A DNA stretch of 26,864 nt from Pigoraptor vietnamica (Eukaryota; Opisthokonta; Filasterea). The notes beneath the pieces were generated by a model that was not told where the DNA came from, ran no database searches, and was given only the letters and a program-made list of their open reading frames with translations. The DNA lies in NCBI GenBank assembly GCA_943704525.1, contig CALSCQ010002107.1:1-26864 (forward strand), given 5' to 3'. Position numbers and translations under genes: made by a program. Positions 9,310-20,589 of this stretch are shown here, piece by piece; within the stretch, counting starts at the first letter, position 1, and every line of letters begins with the position of its first letter.

Positions 9310-11968
9310 TCAGTGCGGCACAACCATCGCGACGGCAAACGCCACAACAAGCGCGATCAGTGCCAGCGCGGGTGACGTCGCAGCGGCGGCGCCGTCGGGT
9401 CCATAGTTCGGCTGCGTCTTACCGGACGCCGGGAGGCTCTCGGTGGAGCCCTGTGATGTGTAAGCGGTCACGAGGAACGTGTACTGCGTGTTCGCCGTGA
9501 GGCCAGTCATGGAGAAGGTGCGGCCCACGCCCGTGTAGACAAGCGACCTCGCGGCGCCGCGGACGAGGTAGAGCTCGTACTTGGTGATTACGCCGTTGGG
9601 CTGGCCGGGAATGGGCCATACGATGAAAAGTGTCGTAGGGGACGTGCCCGCAATTGCTGGCGCGCGCACTTGGAACGGCTCTGGAGGGGAGAGCAATAAG
9701 TTCGCCGTTAGGACGGTAAACGTCAAGGGGCACTGACATGCATTTTTGGCAAGAAACGACATTGACAAACGAGACTGCGTATGCTTCTTGACACTCACTA
9801 TCCTCCTTGGTCGTCGCGTTCGTCGCATCGCTCTGCCGACCACCCGCAACCGTCTTCGCCTCCACCGTGTAAGAGTACGTCGTATAGGGGTCGAGACCCG
9901 CGTCCCTATAGCTAAGCGCAGAGCCCTCGAACGTCACGGTGCCGTCACGGCGCACTACGTACGACGTAATCGGCCCGTTTGTGGTCGTGGGCGGCGTCCA
10001 GGAGACCTGCGGGCGCGATGACTTCGTGAGGTGTAGTCGAGTGGCCCCATCTGTGCGGAATCGCGAAAGAGGAGAGGAGATGCATTGAAGGAGCACCCAC
10101 CTGCACTGTGCGTGCATCGAGAACGGTCGTATTCGGAGCGGCGACGCCATCAGGGACTGCGAAATGTCATGGCTAGTTAATAAGTCGAACGCACACGCAC
10201 ACACCGCGCAAGAGCCCAACACCGCAACATCCGACGCATGCACATGCTCGTGACACACACACGTCGCGCGCGACTGCACAGGCAGAACACTCACTGTCGC
10301 TGTACGTGCGAATCGTCGCGTAGTCGCTCACGCGCGCCCCGGCGAGGTTGTATGCCTTGATGGCGATGTAATAGACCGTGAACGGTGACAAATTCGTCGC
10401 CGTGAACGTGATGGGGTTGTCCACGGGGCGAAAGCGAACGGTGCTGCAGGAAGAAAGGGGATTGGAGGATGACTTATGAAAATCAGCTCACGTGAGACAA
10501 GCGTCTGTGGAACGGGAAGGAAAGCAGCACCCATGTTCTCTGTTCTCTCCGCCCTCGGCGCAAGAAACAGCAACCACGCAAGCGGGCCAACTCAGACGCA
10601 CCTCCCCGACGTCGACGTCGCGCTGAGGTCGAGCGTGCCGATGACCGTGTTGTTTGATAGCACTTCGTACTTGAACACGAGCCCGTTGTCGTTGGTCGCC
10701 GGCACCCACAACAGGGGGAGCGACCGGGACTGCACGACGGCCACCGTGGGTGCACGGCCGTTCGCGGGCCAGTTGGGTATGGCTGCGCGGCATACATGCG
10801 CGGTGAGCTCACTTGAGTGCGCAAACGTATTGCGCACAAGAACGAGCTGAAATCTCCGTCTAAAAATCCTTCGACAACGTCAAAGTAAAATGTGGGACGC
10901 GCCATGAGACATGAGCGGAGCACTCACGTCGCGTCGCTGGGCACGGATCGTCCGGGAGGCGATTGTTCGCGACGAACACACCGCCGGCGGTAACGGCCGC
11001 AAAGGGCACGTCCGAAGTGTAGCAGAGCTTAGAGTTGAGCTGGACAGCGACCGACCCTCCCACCGACTTGAGGCTCCGGAACGCATCGATCGTAAGCAAG
11101 ACGGCGTTCTTCTCCACAAACAAATTCCCGCTAATGTTTGTGAGCATGACGAGTCCGTCGATGCTGCCGAGCTTGTTGTTGCTGCGCAGCGCGAGCGACC
11201 CTCCCACGCGACCGAGCCCGCACAGCCCGTTCAGATCGAGCAGCCCGTCGTTGCCAGCAATCGTCGCGTCCGAGGTGATCACGGCCAAATTCGACAGCGC
11301 GTTGAGGTTTGCGAGCGCGTCGTTCTGCGAAATCGACAGCGTACCGACGCTCGTCAGTGCAGACAGACCGTCGGCGCTCCCAAGCTGCACGTTGGTCGTG
11401 ATCGTCAAGACCTTCCCGATCGACGAGAGAGACTCGAGGCCTGCAAGCGACGTGAGCGCCACGTTTGCCGAAATGGTGACGTTGCCAGTCACTTTCGCGA
11501 GGGAGCCGAGACCCTGGAGAGTCTTCAACATGGGATTCGACAAGACTTCCAAGGAACCGACGGCCACAACGGCGTTGAGTCCGTCGAGCGACGCGAGCGT
11601 TCGGCAGCTTGACACGCGGAGTGTGCCAGTGATGTTCCTGATGGAACCAAAGATGTTCGCAGGCAGCTGCGTCAGATCCTGCGCCGTAATGACGACGTCA
11701 CCGAGCACGCGCGTGCACCCCGTAGGAAGGGCCACCGCCGCCGCCGCCGAGGGGGCGCTGAGCGAGTTGCAGTCCGCTGTCCAAAGATAATCGGCAACAT
11801 GTCAGAAACCACAGCGAAAAGGAAGCGCACGCACTCGAAATGCAACATTGGTTTGTCGGCATAATTGACAGGGACGTTTACATCGCTCTCACCTGCAGAT
11901 GCCCCGTGGGCGAGCGCAATAGCGACAAACGCCACAACGACGAGGCGTCGCATGATCGGACGCGCCAT
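9310..11968 (-). CDS. Secreted receptor-L domain plus three fibronectin-III protein, probably GPI-anchored
   Basis: Seven exons join in frame: 11968-11893, 11776-10928, 10782-10602, 10443-10295, 10156-10101, 10006-9799, 9680-9310, giving 629 residues. A signal peptide (about 1-25) ends ALAHGASA near the first intron. Residues about 30-309 form a leucine-rich, beta-helix-like receptor-L region with repeated blocks such as LTSLAGLESLSSIG and LASLDGLNAVVAVG, as in insulin/EGF receptor ectodomains. Three FN3 domains follow (about 312-418, 419-506, 507-600), seen from W-P/T-P starts, PITSYVV/VITKYELY strands and the T-Y-S-Y or TQYTF tyrosine corner. The protein ends in a hydrophobic tail (ALALIALVVAFAVAMVV) with only Pro-His after it, preceded by a small-residue stretch. 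This is the form of a GPI-attachment signal rather than a helix with a cytosolic domain. There is no kinase. A role in adhesion or surface recognition is inferred. It is divergent from the sugar transporter gene. Confidence 0.86.
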
Positions 11969-12605
11969 TTCCTTACTTCGTTTGCGCCCAGCCGCGCCGT
12001 GCCAAAATCACATAGCCGAGAGAACGATCGGACGATAAGTGCGGCGTGGACGATAAGCGTTGTACGACCCGACCTCTGTCTCACAGCGCAACCTAATTTC
12101 GCCGCTGTCTTCGCAAAAGACGTTTCAACGAAGAATCAACAGACACGAGTCCCTGTGCGTGCTTGCAGGGGAGTATGATGTAGGCGTGTGTGCGTGCACG
12201 TGTGGCCGTGTGCGCGTGTGCGTGTGTGTCGGGTCGGGGACAATGGTGGCTGTTTTGTTGGGCTGGGCTGGCCGGCCACACCAATCGTTTGCAAGGGCGG
12301 GGTCGAACTCTTCCAAATTAGTATAAACATGAAAATATATTCTACTAAAGATAATAATGAATCTAGTTTACCTCATATGTCCATATGTGTTGGTATAAAG
12401 TTATTTATAGTAACCATAGTTTGGCTATTTTGGGCATGTGTTTACAGTATTTTAGGAGAGCGGTCACGCCGCGGCAATTACACTGCGAGGGTTTTTCCGT
12501 GGAACAACACGCACGTGCGGCGACTGTGGCTATTAAGTGTCGCTCCCCTCGTCTTCACGACTTGAGCCTCATTCGTGGCGTCTGTGTCTCCCAGACGCTG
12601 CAGCC
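11969..12605. promoter_or_regulatory. Divergent spacer between receptor-L/FN3 gene and sugar transporter
   Basis: 637 bp containing the upstream regions of both genes. A TG-rich stretch (about 12183-12240) is followed by an AT-rich island (about 12310-12455) and then a return to GC-rich sequence. No gene is recognised. The promoter role is inferred from gene orientation only. Confidence 0.6.
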
Positions 12606-14790
12606 ATGGAGGAACAGGGACTAATGGATCCGGTACGAGCACGCATTGTCTCCGCCTGTTTCAGAATACCTGCCAACTCTGTGCGAGCTGTTGTTGTCTA
12701 TAATCACTCTGAATTCACTCTGAATGGGTTAGAAGGGCACACTACCCGCGCACACAAGAGGACAGAGAGTGCCCTGAGACTCATGATCTCGTTGTGCATC
12801 GCAGCTCGTTGGCCAGAGCCCACCGGGCCGGCTCACGGGCGTGCTGCTTCTTGCGGCCACGTCCGCCGTCGTCGGCTCGTCGCTTCAGTTCGGGTACAAC
12901 ACCGGTGTCATCAACAACCCTAAGGATGTGCGTAGCCGTGCTTTGCGAGTTGCCCTCGATTTGCCTGCTCACGTGCTGCTTTCAGGTGATCCGCGGCTGG
13001 TTCCTCGAGCGTGGCAAGGAATTCAGCAGCTTCGAGTGGTCCGTCGTCGTCTCGCTCTTCTGCGCCGGTGGCATGGTCGGTGGCCTCGCTGCGGGTCACC
13101 TTGCAAACAAGCTCGGACGGTGCGTGGCATTCAATGTTTCTGTCTCACACTACTCGCACTCGACTCACTCTCCGCTGCCTCGTTTCCTTCAGACGCAACG
13201 CATTGCTCGTGAACAACGTCTTCCTCGTGGCCGGCGCCGCGTTCATGACCTTTGCGTCGGTGTGGGGGTTGCTTGCCGCCGGTCGCTTTATTGTCGGCAT
13301 TGGCTGCGGTGGGTGCGTGCGTTCGACTGTGAATGTTCCCCAGGACTGCCGGAAGTAACGGGTTGCGACCGCGTCTTGACATCTGCGTCGCATGCCACTC
13401 AATGCGTGCCGCTTTTGCCCTACAGGCATTGCGACGCTCGTCGTTCCCATGTACATTTCCGAGATCTCGCCCGTGGCGTACCGCGGGGCCCTCGGCACGC
13501 TCAACCAGCTTGCCATCACTCTCGGCATTCTGGTCGCGCAGCTTCTCGGCATGGACCAGGCCCTCGGGACGGAGCACGGCTGGCGCATTCTGCTCGGTCT
13601 CACGGCCGCCGCATCGGTGTACCAGCTCATCCTCTTCCCGTTCTCTCCCGAGAGCCCTCGGTATCTGTACGCGCACGGCAAGCCGGAGCAGGCAGTCGAT
13701 GCGCTGAGGAGGCTCCGCCGGTCGTTCAACGTCGAGTCTGAGATTGCGGAGATGGAGATTGAGCTCGCCGCGAACATCCGCGTCAACTCTGGGCCCGGCG
13801 CCAAGGGGTGGCGCGTGATGATGGACGCGCACATGCGCCGTCCGATCATCATTGCGTGCGGCCTCATGCTCTGCCAGCAGTTGTCGGGTGGGTTGTTGTC
13901 GCGCACGAAGTGAAGCCGTGTGTACGGGCGCGTGTGTTTGTGGCCATGAGTCGCTGTCCATGTCCGGTTTGTGCGAGGGTTTGCGCGAGGGTTGCGTATC
14001 AATTGGCAAGCTTAGCGTTCGTTTTGAGAGCCGCCCTAACGTGTTGGTGCGTGCGTGCAGGCATCAACGCAACGTTCTATTATTCGGCCACCTACTTTAA
14101 GGAGGCGAACGTGTCCAACCAGGATTTGGCAACGTCGCTGGTCGGCGCCGTCAACGTCCTCGTCACGGTCTTGGTGAGAATGCGGATGTACCTCGCGCGA
14201 CTTGGTGTGTTCGTTGTTATGAGAGTCAGTCCCTCTCCCCCTGATGACGCTACAGCAAGCACGACTGTGTCACGCAATCCTACTCGCGTTGCTTATCCTC
14301 GTGCACGCAGGTCGTCTACCTCATCGAACGCCTCGGCCGCCGTACCCTCCTCTTGATCGGGCTGTCCGGCATGGCGGTGACGTACGCAGTGCTCACCATC
14401 TCGCTCGCGTTCAAGAAGGAGAGCGGCATGAGCTACGTGACGATCGCCGCCGTCATGCTCAACGTCATCTCGTTCGCCGTGGGTCCCGGCGCGATTCCCT
14501 GGCTCATGGCGGCGGAGATCATCCCGATGGAGGCGCGTGGACCTGCGATGAGCCTCGCGGTCGGCACGAACTGGCTCGCGAACCTCGCCGTCGGCCTCAC
14601 GTTCCCGATCATGAGCGACCACCTCAACGACTACACGTTCATTCCGTACGTTGTCACGACGTCGCTCGGCTTCTTCTTTGTGCTGCGCACGGTGCCGGAG
14701 ACGAAGGGCCTCACGCAGGAACAGATCGACGCCATCTTCTCCGATCGGAAGGGAGAGCGCAGTCCGCTCATTGGCAGCAGCGCGTTGTAA
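12606..14790 (+). CDS. MFS sugar (hexose) transporter, GLUT-like
   Basis: Twelve-helix carrier of the sugar porter family in the plasma or an internal membrane. Seven exons join in frame: 12606-12632, 12805-12927, 12986-13119, 13193-13308, 13426-13887, 14061-14173, 14311-14790, giving 484 residues, the usual length. Family marks in order: QFGYNTGVIN in helix 1; NKLGRR between helices 2 and 3; GRFIVGIGCG in helix 4; PMYISEISP with RG after it; PESPRYLY after helix 6; QQLSGGINATFYYS in helix 7; ERLGRR between helices 8 and 9; GPGAIPWLMAAEIIP in helix 10; and the closing PETKGLT. The short first exon encodes MEEQGLMDP. The substrate is probably a hexose. Whether uptake is facilitated or proton-coupled cannot be told from sequence. 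It is divergent from the FN3 gene and convergent with SRP9. Confidence 0.95.
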
Positions 14791-15207
14791 GGGTGCGAGC
14801 GACACGTGTTGCCGCCCTGTGCGTAACTCCGCGTGTGCGTTTGTGGCTATGAGGGTTTGTGTGTGTTACGTGTTTGCCATTTCGCATGAGCTCTGCGCGT
14901 CGGTTCGGTGTGGTCTTGCAAGGCTGTCGTTGGAGGCGTCCCCATGGCCGCACAATTGTGAAGAAAGCTCTACTACTACAGACTTTACCCGACGTAGACT
15001 TTTTGTTTGTGTGGAAGCAAAGTGTAATGTCGCCAACATGCCTTTCTCGCACGTAAGTGCCGGACATCAGCACTTCATGGCAAGATGAAGGGAGTTGAGT
15101 TGACGACGACTATGGCACGCAAAAGCACAGACGCGCAAACGCACGCACGCACGCACGCGACGCCGCAGCGGGCACGGGCACACAACGCAAAGCGACTCAG
15201 CGGACGT
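14791..15207. other. Convergent spacer, sugar transporter and SRP9 3' ends
   Basis: 417 bp receiving the 3' ends of two converging genes. It holds a CGCA-type low-complexity run near 15136-15160. No canonical AATAAA was found on either strand, and no further gene. Confidence 0.6.
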
Positions 15208-15771
15208 TCACTTGGACGAGATCATGTGGCGCATGAGTGAATTGTTGAGCTTTTCAAGCCGCTTCAGATCTTGCGCTTGGTCCGACCGATACTTGAGACA
15301 CTGGGCGGAACAAGTGGACGCATGAGCACCCGCGGACATTGAAAGAACACGGGTTGCACGTGGCAAGCACAATGCGAGTGAAGGTCGGTGAGTCGTCGAC
15401 CTGTACCAAGAAGGCAAGCCTCCAGTGTGCCAGCAACACGCACCCGCGCACGCATGCTTCGCCACCGAGCACTTACCACAACGTCGTCGGTCACCTTGAG
15501 CACCATCTTGCCCTCGCTATGGCGGTACTTCACGACATAGCGGGTCTGTTGATATGGACTCGGTTCAATGGCTATTCATCGCCCATCCGACCCAGCTTTT
15601 CACAACACACGCCCACACACGACACATATACGAGATGGCAAAAATCTGTTGCACTTTTCGGCTCTGCACACACAATGCGCAGCAGTTAGTCACCTTGCCA
15701 GGGCTCGCAAGGTACAGCTCTTCCGCCGCCTTCGCAAAATCGTCCCACGTTTCAAAGTAAGGCGGAGCCAT
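15208..15771 (-). CDS. SRP9: Signal recognition particle 9 kDa subunit (SRP9)
   Basis: Three exons join in phase 0: 15771-15694, 15545-15477, 15300-15208, giving 79 residues (human SRP9 has 86). The N terminus FETWDDFAKAAEELYLASPGK matches the family's W-E-E-F and AEKLYLADP block. The centre VVKYRHSEGKMVLKVTDD matches the beta-strand region with its KYRH motif. The end CLKYRSDQAQDLKRLEKL matches the human Y-K-T-D-Q-A-Q-D-V-K-K-I-E-K stretch. SRP9 pairs with SRP14 on the Alu domain of SRP RNA in the cytosol and slows translation elongation while a secretory protein is brought to the ER. It shares a divergent spacer with SAMHD1. Confidence 0.95.
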
Positions 15772-16099
15772 CGAAAGCGTTCTGATGCGTCACCTCGGCT
15801 ACCGTTCACGTGGGTACTCAAGCGAACTTCGTCCCACGTCCACGCAGTTAATACAAAGTTGCGGAGATGCACCATAGCTTTTGTCGAGCACATGACCTAA
15901 AATTTAGCAGGGTCGGAAAATGTGTCCGATTGTCGCTCAAAATTACGATCGGAAATGGCGGTGCGTTACACTTCTGATTCGCCGGCTTCGCCGGCGAACG
16001 TCGCGAAAAGAGGCGGCGAACGAATAGCCACACACACACACCCTCATACACACACACACATACACACACGTGCACACACACACACACATACACACACGT

Positions 16100-16159
<60 letters not shown>

Positions 16160-16298
16160 CATTTACACACACTCGCACGCACACGGCGGACAAAGCGCAC
16201 ATAGGAACGCCATCTCACAGCACTGGATGAAGTGTTAACAGTCTTCCCGCAACCAAGAAATCAACACAAAACTTCCAAGAACAACCCTCTGCCTCAAC
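15772..16298. promoter_or_regulatory. Divergent spacer between SRP9 and SAMHD1
   Basis: 527 bp containing both upstream regions and a long CA microsatellite. A perfect small inverted repeat, GCCGGCTTCGCCGGC, is present near 15982-15996 and could form a hairpin with a TTCG-type loop. There is no further gene; translations of the CA run are artefacts. Confidence 0.6.
16028..16155. repeat. Long interrupted (CA)n microsatellite
   Basis: About 125 bp of CA repeats with occasional TA, GTG and CCT interruptions. The final 60 bp are nearly pure. It lies about 145 bp upstream of the SAMHD1 start codon and can form left-handed DNA in principle. Confidence 0.97.
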
Positions 16299-18202
16299 AT
16301 GGGGGACGTGACTCCCCAGAAGCGCGGGCGCGACGAGGATACCGTGACGCCGCTCCTCCACGCGGCCATCGAGCGGATCCCCGGCGCCCGCCGTCCGCAG
16401 GCCAGCGACGCAGCCCCCGAAGCGTTCGTGCCGCCCGGCAAGCTCTTTAACGACCCTATCCACGGGCACATCGAAGTGGACGCGCTGTGCGTGCGCATCA
16501 TCGATACCCGCCAGTTTCAGCGCCTCCGCGACATCAAGCAGCTCGGCGCGTGTTATTACGTCTTTCCGGGAGGATGCCACAACCGCTTTGAGCACTCGAT
16601 CGGCGTGATGCACCTGGCGGGCAAGCTCGTTGAGGCGCTGCGCCAGAAGCAGCCGCTGCTCGGCATCACGGCCGCGGACGTGCTCTGCGTCAAGATTGCG
16701 GGCCTCTGCCACGACCTCGGCCACGGCCCGTTCTCGCACATGTTCGACGGGTACTTTATTCCCCTCGCGACGGGCGGCATCGACTGGAAGGTGAGGAGCC
16801 AATCGCACTATTGGCCCTGAACGCTCTTTCGCCGTGATCGCTGGTCACATGTCGGCCCTTAGTGCACGTGCGTCTTGCTCCTTATGCGCACTTGTCGCAT
16901 AGGGTACTACGCGTTGTCGTTCTACATGTCATGTCTCCTCTTCGAAGCCGCTCCCTTGGCGCTCAATTGTCGTGCTACATGTCATGTCCTCTCTTTGTCG
17001 TTGGTGTCTATGCGCCCGTTCTATATGCCCCTGCTCCTTCTTACGACGCACTCGCGAACGGCGTATCGCAGCACGAGGACGGCTCCATCATGATGTTCGA
17101 TCACCTCGTCAAGGAGAACCACCTCATGCCGGACTTTGCGGCGCGCAACATGGGCGACGACGACATTGCCTTCATCAAGGATCTCATCCTCGGAAAGAAG
17201 TCCAGGGCGCCCGACACGTGAGTTCGGCATTTGGCGCGTGTGTGCGTGCGTTGTGAGTGTGCGCGTGTGTGCGTGTGTGTGTGTGTGCGTGCGTGCCTCT
17301 CTATGCCATCTTTGCGCGATCTGCACCTCTCCGTGTGTGTCATCCCAACGCTTTGTCCTTTGCACAGGCGCACAAACGGCAAGGAGTTCCTCTTTGAGAT
17401 TGTCGCGAACAAGCGCAACGCAATCGACGTCGACAAGCTCGACTACTTTGCGCGCGATTGCCAATACCTCGGGATGAAGGCGACGTACGACCACGGCCGC
17501 ATCCTCATGAACGCGCGCGTCGCGGTAAGTGACTTATGCATGAGTGCGTGCATTCACGCCGCACACACACGCATACACGCACACACGCGCGCTCTCGACA
17601 CTTACGTTATGTGGCACACGTCTCGTCACAGCTGGGCGCGGACGGCACGGTCCAGATCTGTCATCCGGTCAAGGAGGACTGGCAGATGTACGAGATATTC
17701 CACACGCGCCTCTCGCTCCACAAGCGCGCCTACCAGCACCGTGTCGCCAAGATCGTCGAGTACATGTGGGTGGCGCCCTCTGCTTGCTGGCACGTCCCTT
17801 GGGCCAGACTTGTGTGCGTCTTTCTCTCCAATGCATCACATCCTTCCTCTCTTTCTTTCCACTCCTCTCCCTCTGTCACCCTCTCAATTCCGCGCGCCCT
17901 TCGCAGGATCTGCGAGGCGATGCTCCTGGCGGACCCCTACCTCCAGTTCCCGTGCAAGGGCGGCACCTGCAAGCTCTCGGACTCGATCCGCCACCCGGAC
18001 GCCTACAGCTACATCACGGACTCGATTCTCATACTCATTCGCATGTCAACGGACCCGAAGCTCGCGCCCGCGAAGAGGGTCCTCCAGCGCATCGACATGC
18101 GCGACCTCTATCGCTTTGTTGGGATGGGAGTGCCGAAGGAGCGCTACAGCCAGGATAAGATCGGTATGCGCTGCTGTGCTTGCGTGCGTGCTTGCGTGGT
18201 GT

Positions 18203-18256
<54 letters not shown>

Positions 18257-18940
18257 TGTGTGTGTGCGTGCGTGCGTGTATGTGTATGTCTGTGTGTGTG
18301 TGTGTGTGCGCGCGCACATTACGGCACCTAACAACAGCCCCCTCCCACGCGCAGAGGAGATCCGCGACGCCATTGCGCAGCGGGCGCCGCCGGGGACCCA
18401 CCTGAGAAAGGAGGACATTGTGGTACACCTGATCGATTTTGATTACGGGATGAAGGACGCGAATCCGATCGACGCGGTCAACTTCTACTCGAAGCGCAAC
18501 CCCGACTACGCCGCGCCCATTCGCAAGGAGCTGGTGGGTCACCTTGCGCTTGTCTGCGGAGGCACGGTTACGTTGTTGCACGCACACACAATGCGCTTGC
18601 GAGATCGTTGTGTATGCACGTGCTCACGCTTCACGCATCGCACACGCACATGCACACTCACACCCGTACACGCCCCATTGATGCGCAGGTGAGCAGCATC
18701 GCCGTACCCACGAGCTTCCGCGAGCAGCAGCTGCGCGTGTACTGCAAGGAGTCGGACGAGGGCTCGATCAAGGCGACGATGAAGTGCTTGCGGCAGTGGG
18801 CTGTTGACACAAAAGCTCTGCTCCATGACCACATCGACCAAATGGACGTCTTGCTGCCGAATCTCACGACGATGCGACTGCCGCCGGCTCAGCCTGACGC
18901 CGAGGATCAGCCTGCCAAGAAGCAGCGAGTGGACGTGTGA
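16299..18940 (+). CDS. SAMHD1: SAMHD1-type dNTP triphosphohydrolase (HD domain), without SAM domain
   Basis: Hydrolyses dNTPs to deoxynucleosides and triphosphate. Seven exons join in frame: 16299-16790, 17072-17217, 17368-17524, 17632-17765, 17907-18163, 18355-18533, 18689-18940, giving 538 residues. The metal site is intact: H99 (RFEHSIGV), H138-D139 ([11 protein letters not shown]) and D238 (LDYFARDC). The residues that in human SAMHD1 hold the activating guanine nucleotide are also present: [12 protein letters not shown] at 48-59 and D69, Q74, R77 in [10 protein letters not shown]. Later blocks (THEDGS-like [50 protein letters not shown]) follow the human order. There is no N-terminal SAM domain; only some 45 residues with KRGRDED precede the HD fold. 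The C terminus ends PAKKQRVDV. Both basic patches could be nuclear signals. The ATG at 16299 is preceded by an in-frame-free leader. Confidence 0.96.
16914..16995. repeat. Imperfect direct repeat in SAMHD1 intron 1
   Basis: Two copies of about 28 bp (16914-16942 and 16968-16995) sharing CTACATGTCATGT with pyrimidine-rich flanks, in the 281-bp intron 16791-17071. Function unknown; probably a local duplication. Confidence 0.75.
17240..17297. repeat. TG-rich tract in SAMHD1 intron 2
   Basis: Interrupted (TG)n on the sense strand, starting about 20 nt after the donor GTGAGT at 17218. Confidence 0.85.
18204..18314. repeat. (GT)n microsatellite in SAMHD1 intron 5
   Basis: About 110 bp of GT repeats with a few TATG, GCGT and GTCT interruptions on the sense strand. 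It starts 40 nt after the donor GTATGC at 18164 and fills more than half of the intron 18164-18354. Confidence 0.97.
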
Positions 18941-19318
18941 GTGCCGGCCGCGAGGCGGAGGGCTGCGGCGACGAAGTGCCAGCGCCGCAGAGCTTTAAGG
19001 ACGTGCGGCGGTATATGAGGGGGCATTCTCGATTTCAAATTTTTGGACGAGTGCGGAGAGGGCGCGCGTGTCGTAAAATATTCGTTTTGTTCCACTCGTT
19101 GCAACACGATGAACGGAAGGAATATGTGTATATTAGACAGCATCGAACACGGCACATCCGCCACAGTCCTTGGACGCGAGCGCAGATCCAGCCTACGCAT
19201 AAGCAGAGCCGCAAGAGAGGGCGCCCGCAAGAGGGCCCCGGTTGAAAAAAAAGAGGCACGCGCACGCGCACGCAAAAGAAGCGCAACGACAGACAGCGGG
19301 TCACGGCGCGCAATGGCT
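18941..19318. other. Convergent spacer, SAMHD1 and histidine kinase 3' ends
   Basis: 378 bp between two stop codons. The centre (about 19015-19140) is less GC-rich and probably contains both cleavage sites. No canonical AATAAA and no further gene seen. Confidence 0.6.
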
Positions 19319-20542
19319 TTACGACGACGCCTGTTTGCTCCGTGCATGCGCTTGGCACACAGTGCGGATCGTCGCCTCGAGCTCCTGCTTGCGGAAAGGC
19401 TTCGAAACGAAGCCGTCCATTCCATTCGCTAGGCAATCGCGCTCAATGTCGCCGATCGCGCTCGCCGTGAGCGCGTAGATGGGCACGCGCGCGAGGCCCC
19501 TCTGCGCCTCTATCGCGCGAATCTCCCTTGTCGCGTCGATCCCATTCACGTTTGGCATCTGCAGGTCCATGAGAATAAGGCCAACCGAGCCCGGAGACGC
19601 AAGGTACGCGTCCACGACCTGGCGCCCGTCCTCGACCCCGACGCCGCCATAGCCCGTGTTCTTCACGATCCGCAGCGCGACCTTCTGGTTGATCACGTTG
19701 TCCTCCGCCACGAGCACTTTGAGGTCCCCTGCGGACGCACCGTCCACGGCCGTCGACGTCGCCGTCTCGCGCGCGCTCAAATCCTGCTCTTCGAATGGCA
19801 CGGAGATGGGCGCGGCGGCCGTCGGCAGCTCAGGGACGATCGCCGCCGCAGACTCCGTGGGCTCCCGCGACAGCGCTACATAGAGCTTGGAGCGAGTGAG
19901 TGGCTTGCGGTGGACGGTCGCCGCCACGCCCCGTCGCGGAGAACCAAACCACGTGATGCCCGCCACCGTGTGCGGCATGGTCGACGTCTCTCCCTCAGCG
20001 CCAGACGAGCGCGGAGACGACGCGATGGCCCAGTCCAAATCCCCGAGGACTGGCTGCAGAAGGGACGGTTGGATGGGCGGGGCGACCGTCGTGGTCGTGC
20101 ACGCGACGCCGAGGAGCCCGCAGCACGTGCGCGCACACGCGAGGAAGGGTGCGCTGCCGCTGTACACGGTGACGACGTCCGCCTGGAGTGCCCCGTGGCT
20201 CTCGACGGTCGCCTGTGTGTCCGAGACGCGGCTCTGCGTGCGGGTGGTGGGCGCCCCGCGCGTGTACGAAAAGTACGCCCCGGACTTGTTCGGCTTGCGC
20301 ACGGCGGGCTCGCAGAGAGGGAGCGTGCACCAGAAGACCGAGCCGCGCCCCGTTGCCGACCGCACGCCAATTCGACCGCCCATGAGATTGATGAGACTTG
20401 CCGAGATGGCAAGGCCGAGGCCCGTTCCCTGGTACTTCTTGGTGAGCGAGTTGTCGCCCTGCGGGGATCGCAAGAAATAAGAGAGAAGGAGGGGTCGGTC
20501 AGAGACAATGCAAAACGTAAGGAACACACGAGAGACACTGCA

Positions 20543-20589
<47 letters not shown>

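Noticed and set aside
13131-14009. 292- and 285-residue minus-strand open frames opposite the sugar transporter
   Set aside because: They are shadows of exons whose sense strand encodes a complete transporter with all family motifs. The antisense products are Arg/His-rich and featureless.
16028-16155. Regular repeats that might be taken for a CRISPR-like array
   Set aside because: Dinucleotide repeats without unique spacers, in an intron-bearing eukaryotic genome.
15848-16218. Open frames of alternating Val/Cys or Thr/His residues
   Set aside because: They are mere translations of the CA/TG microsatellite.
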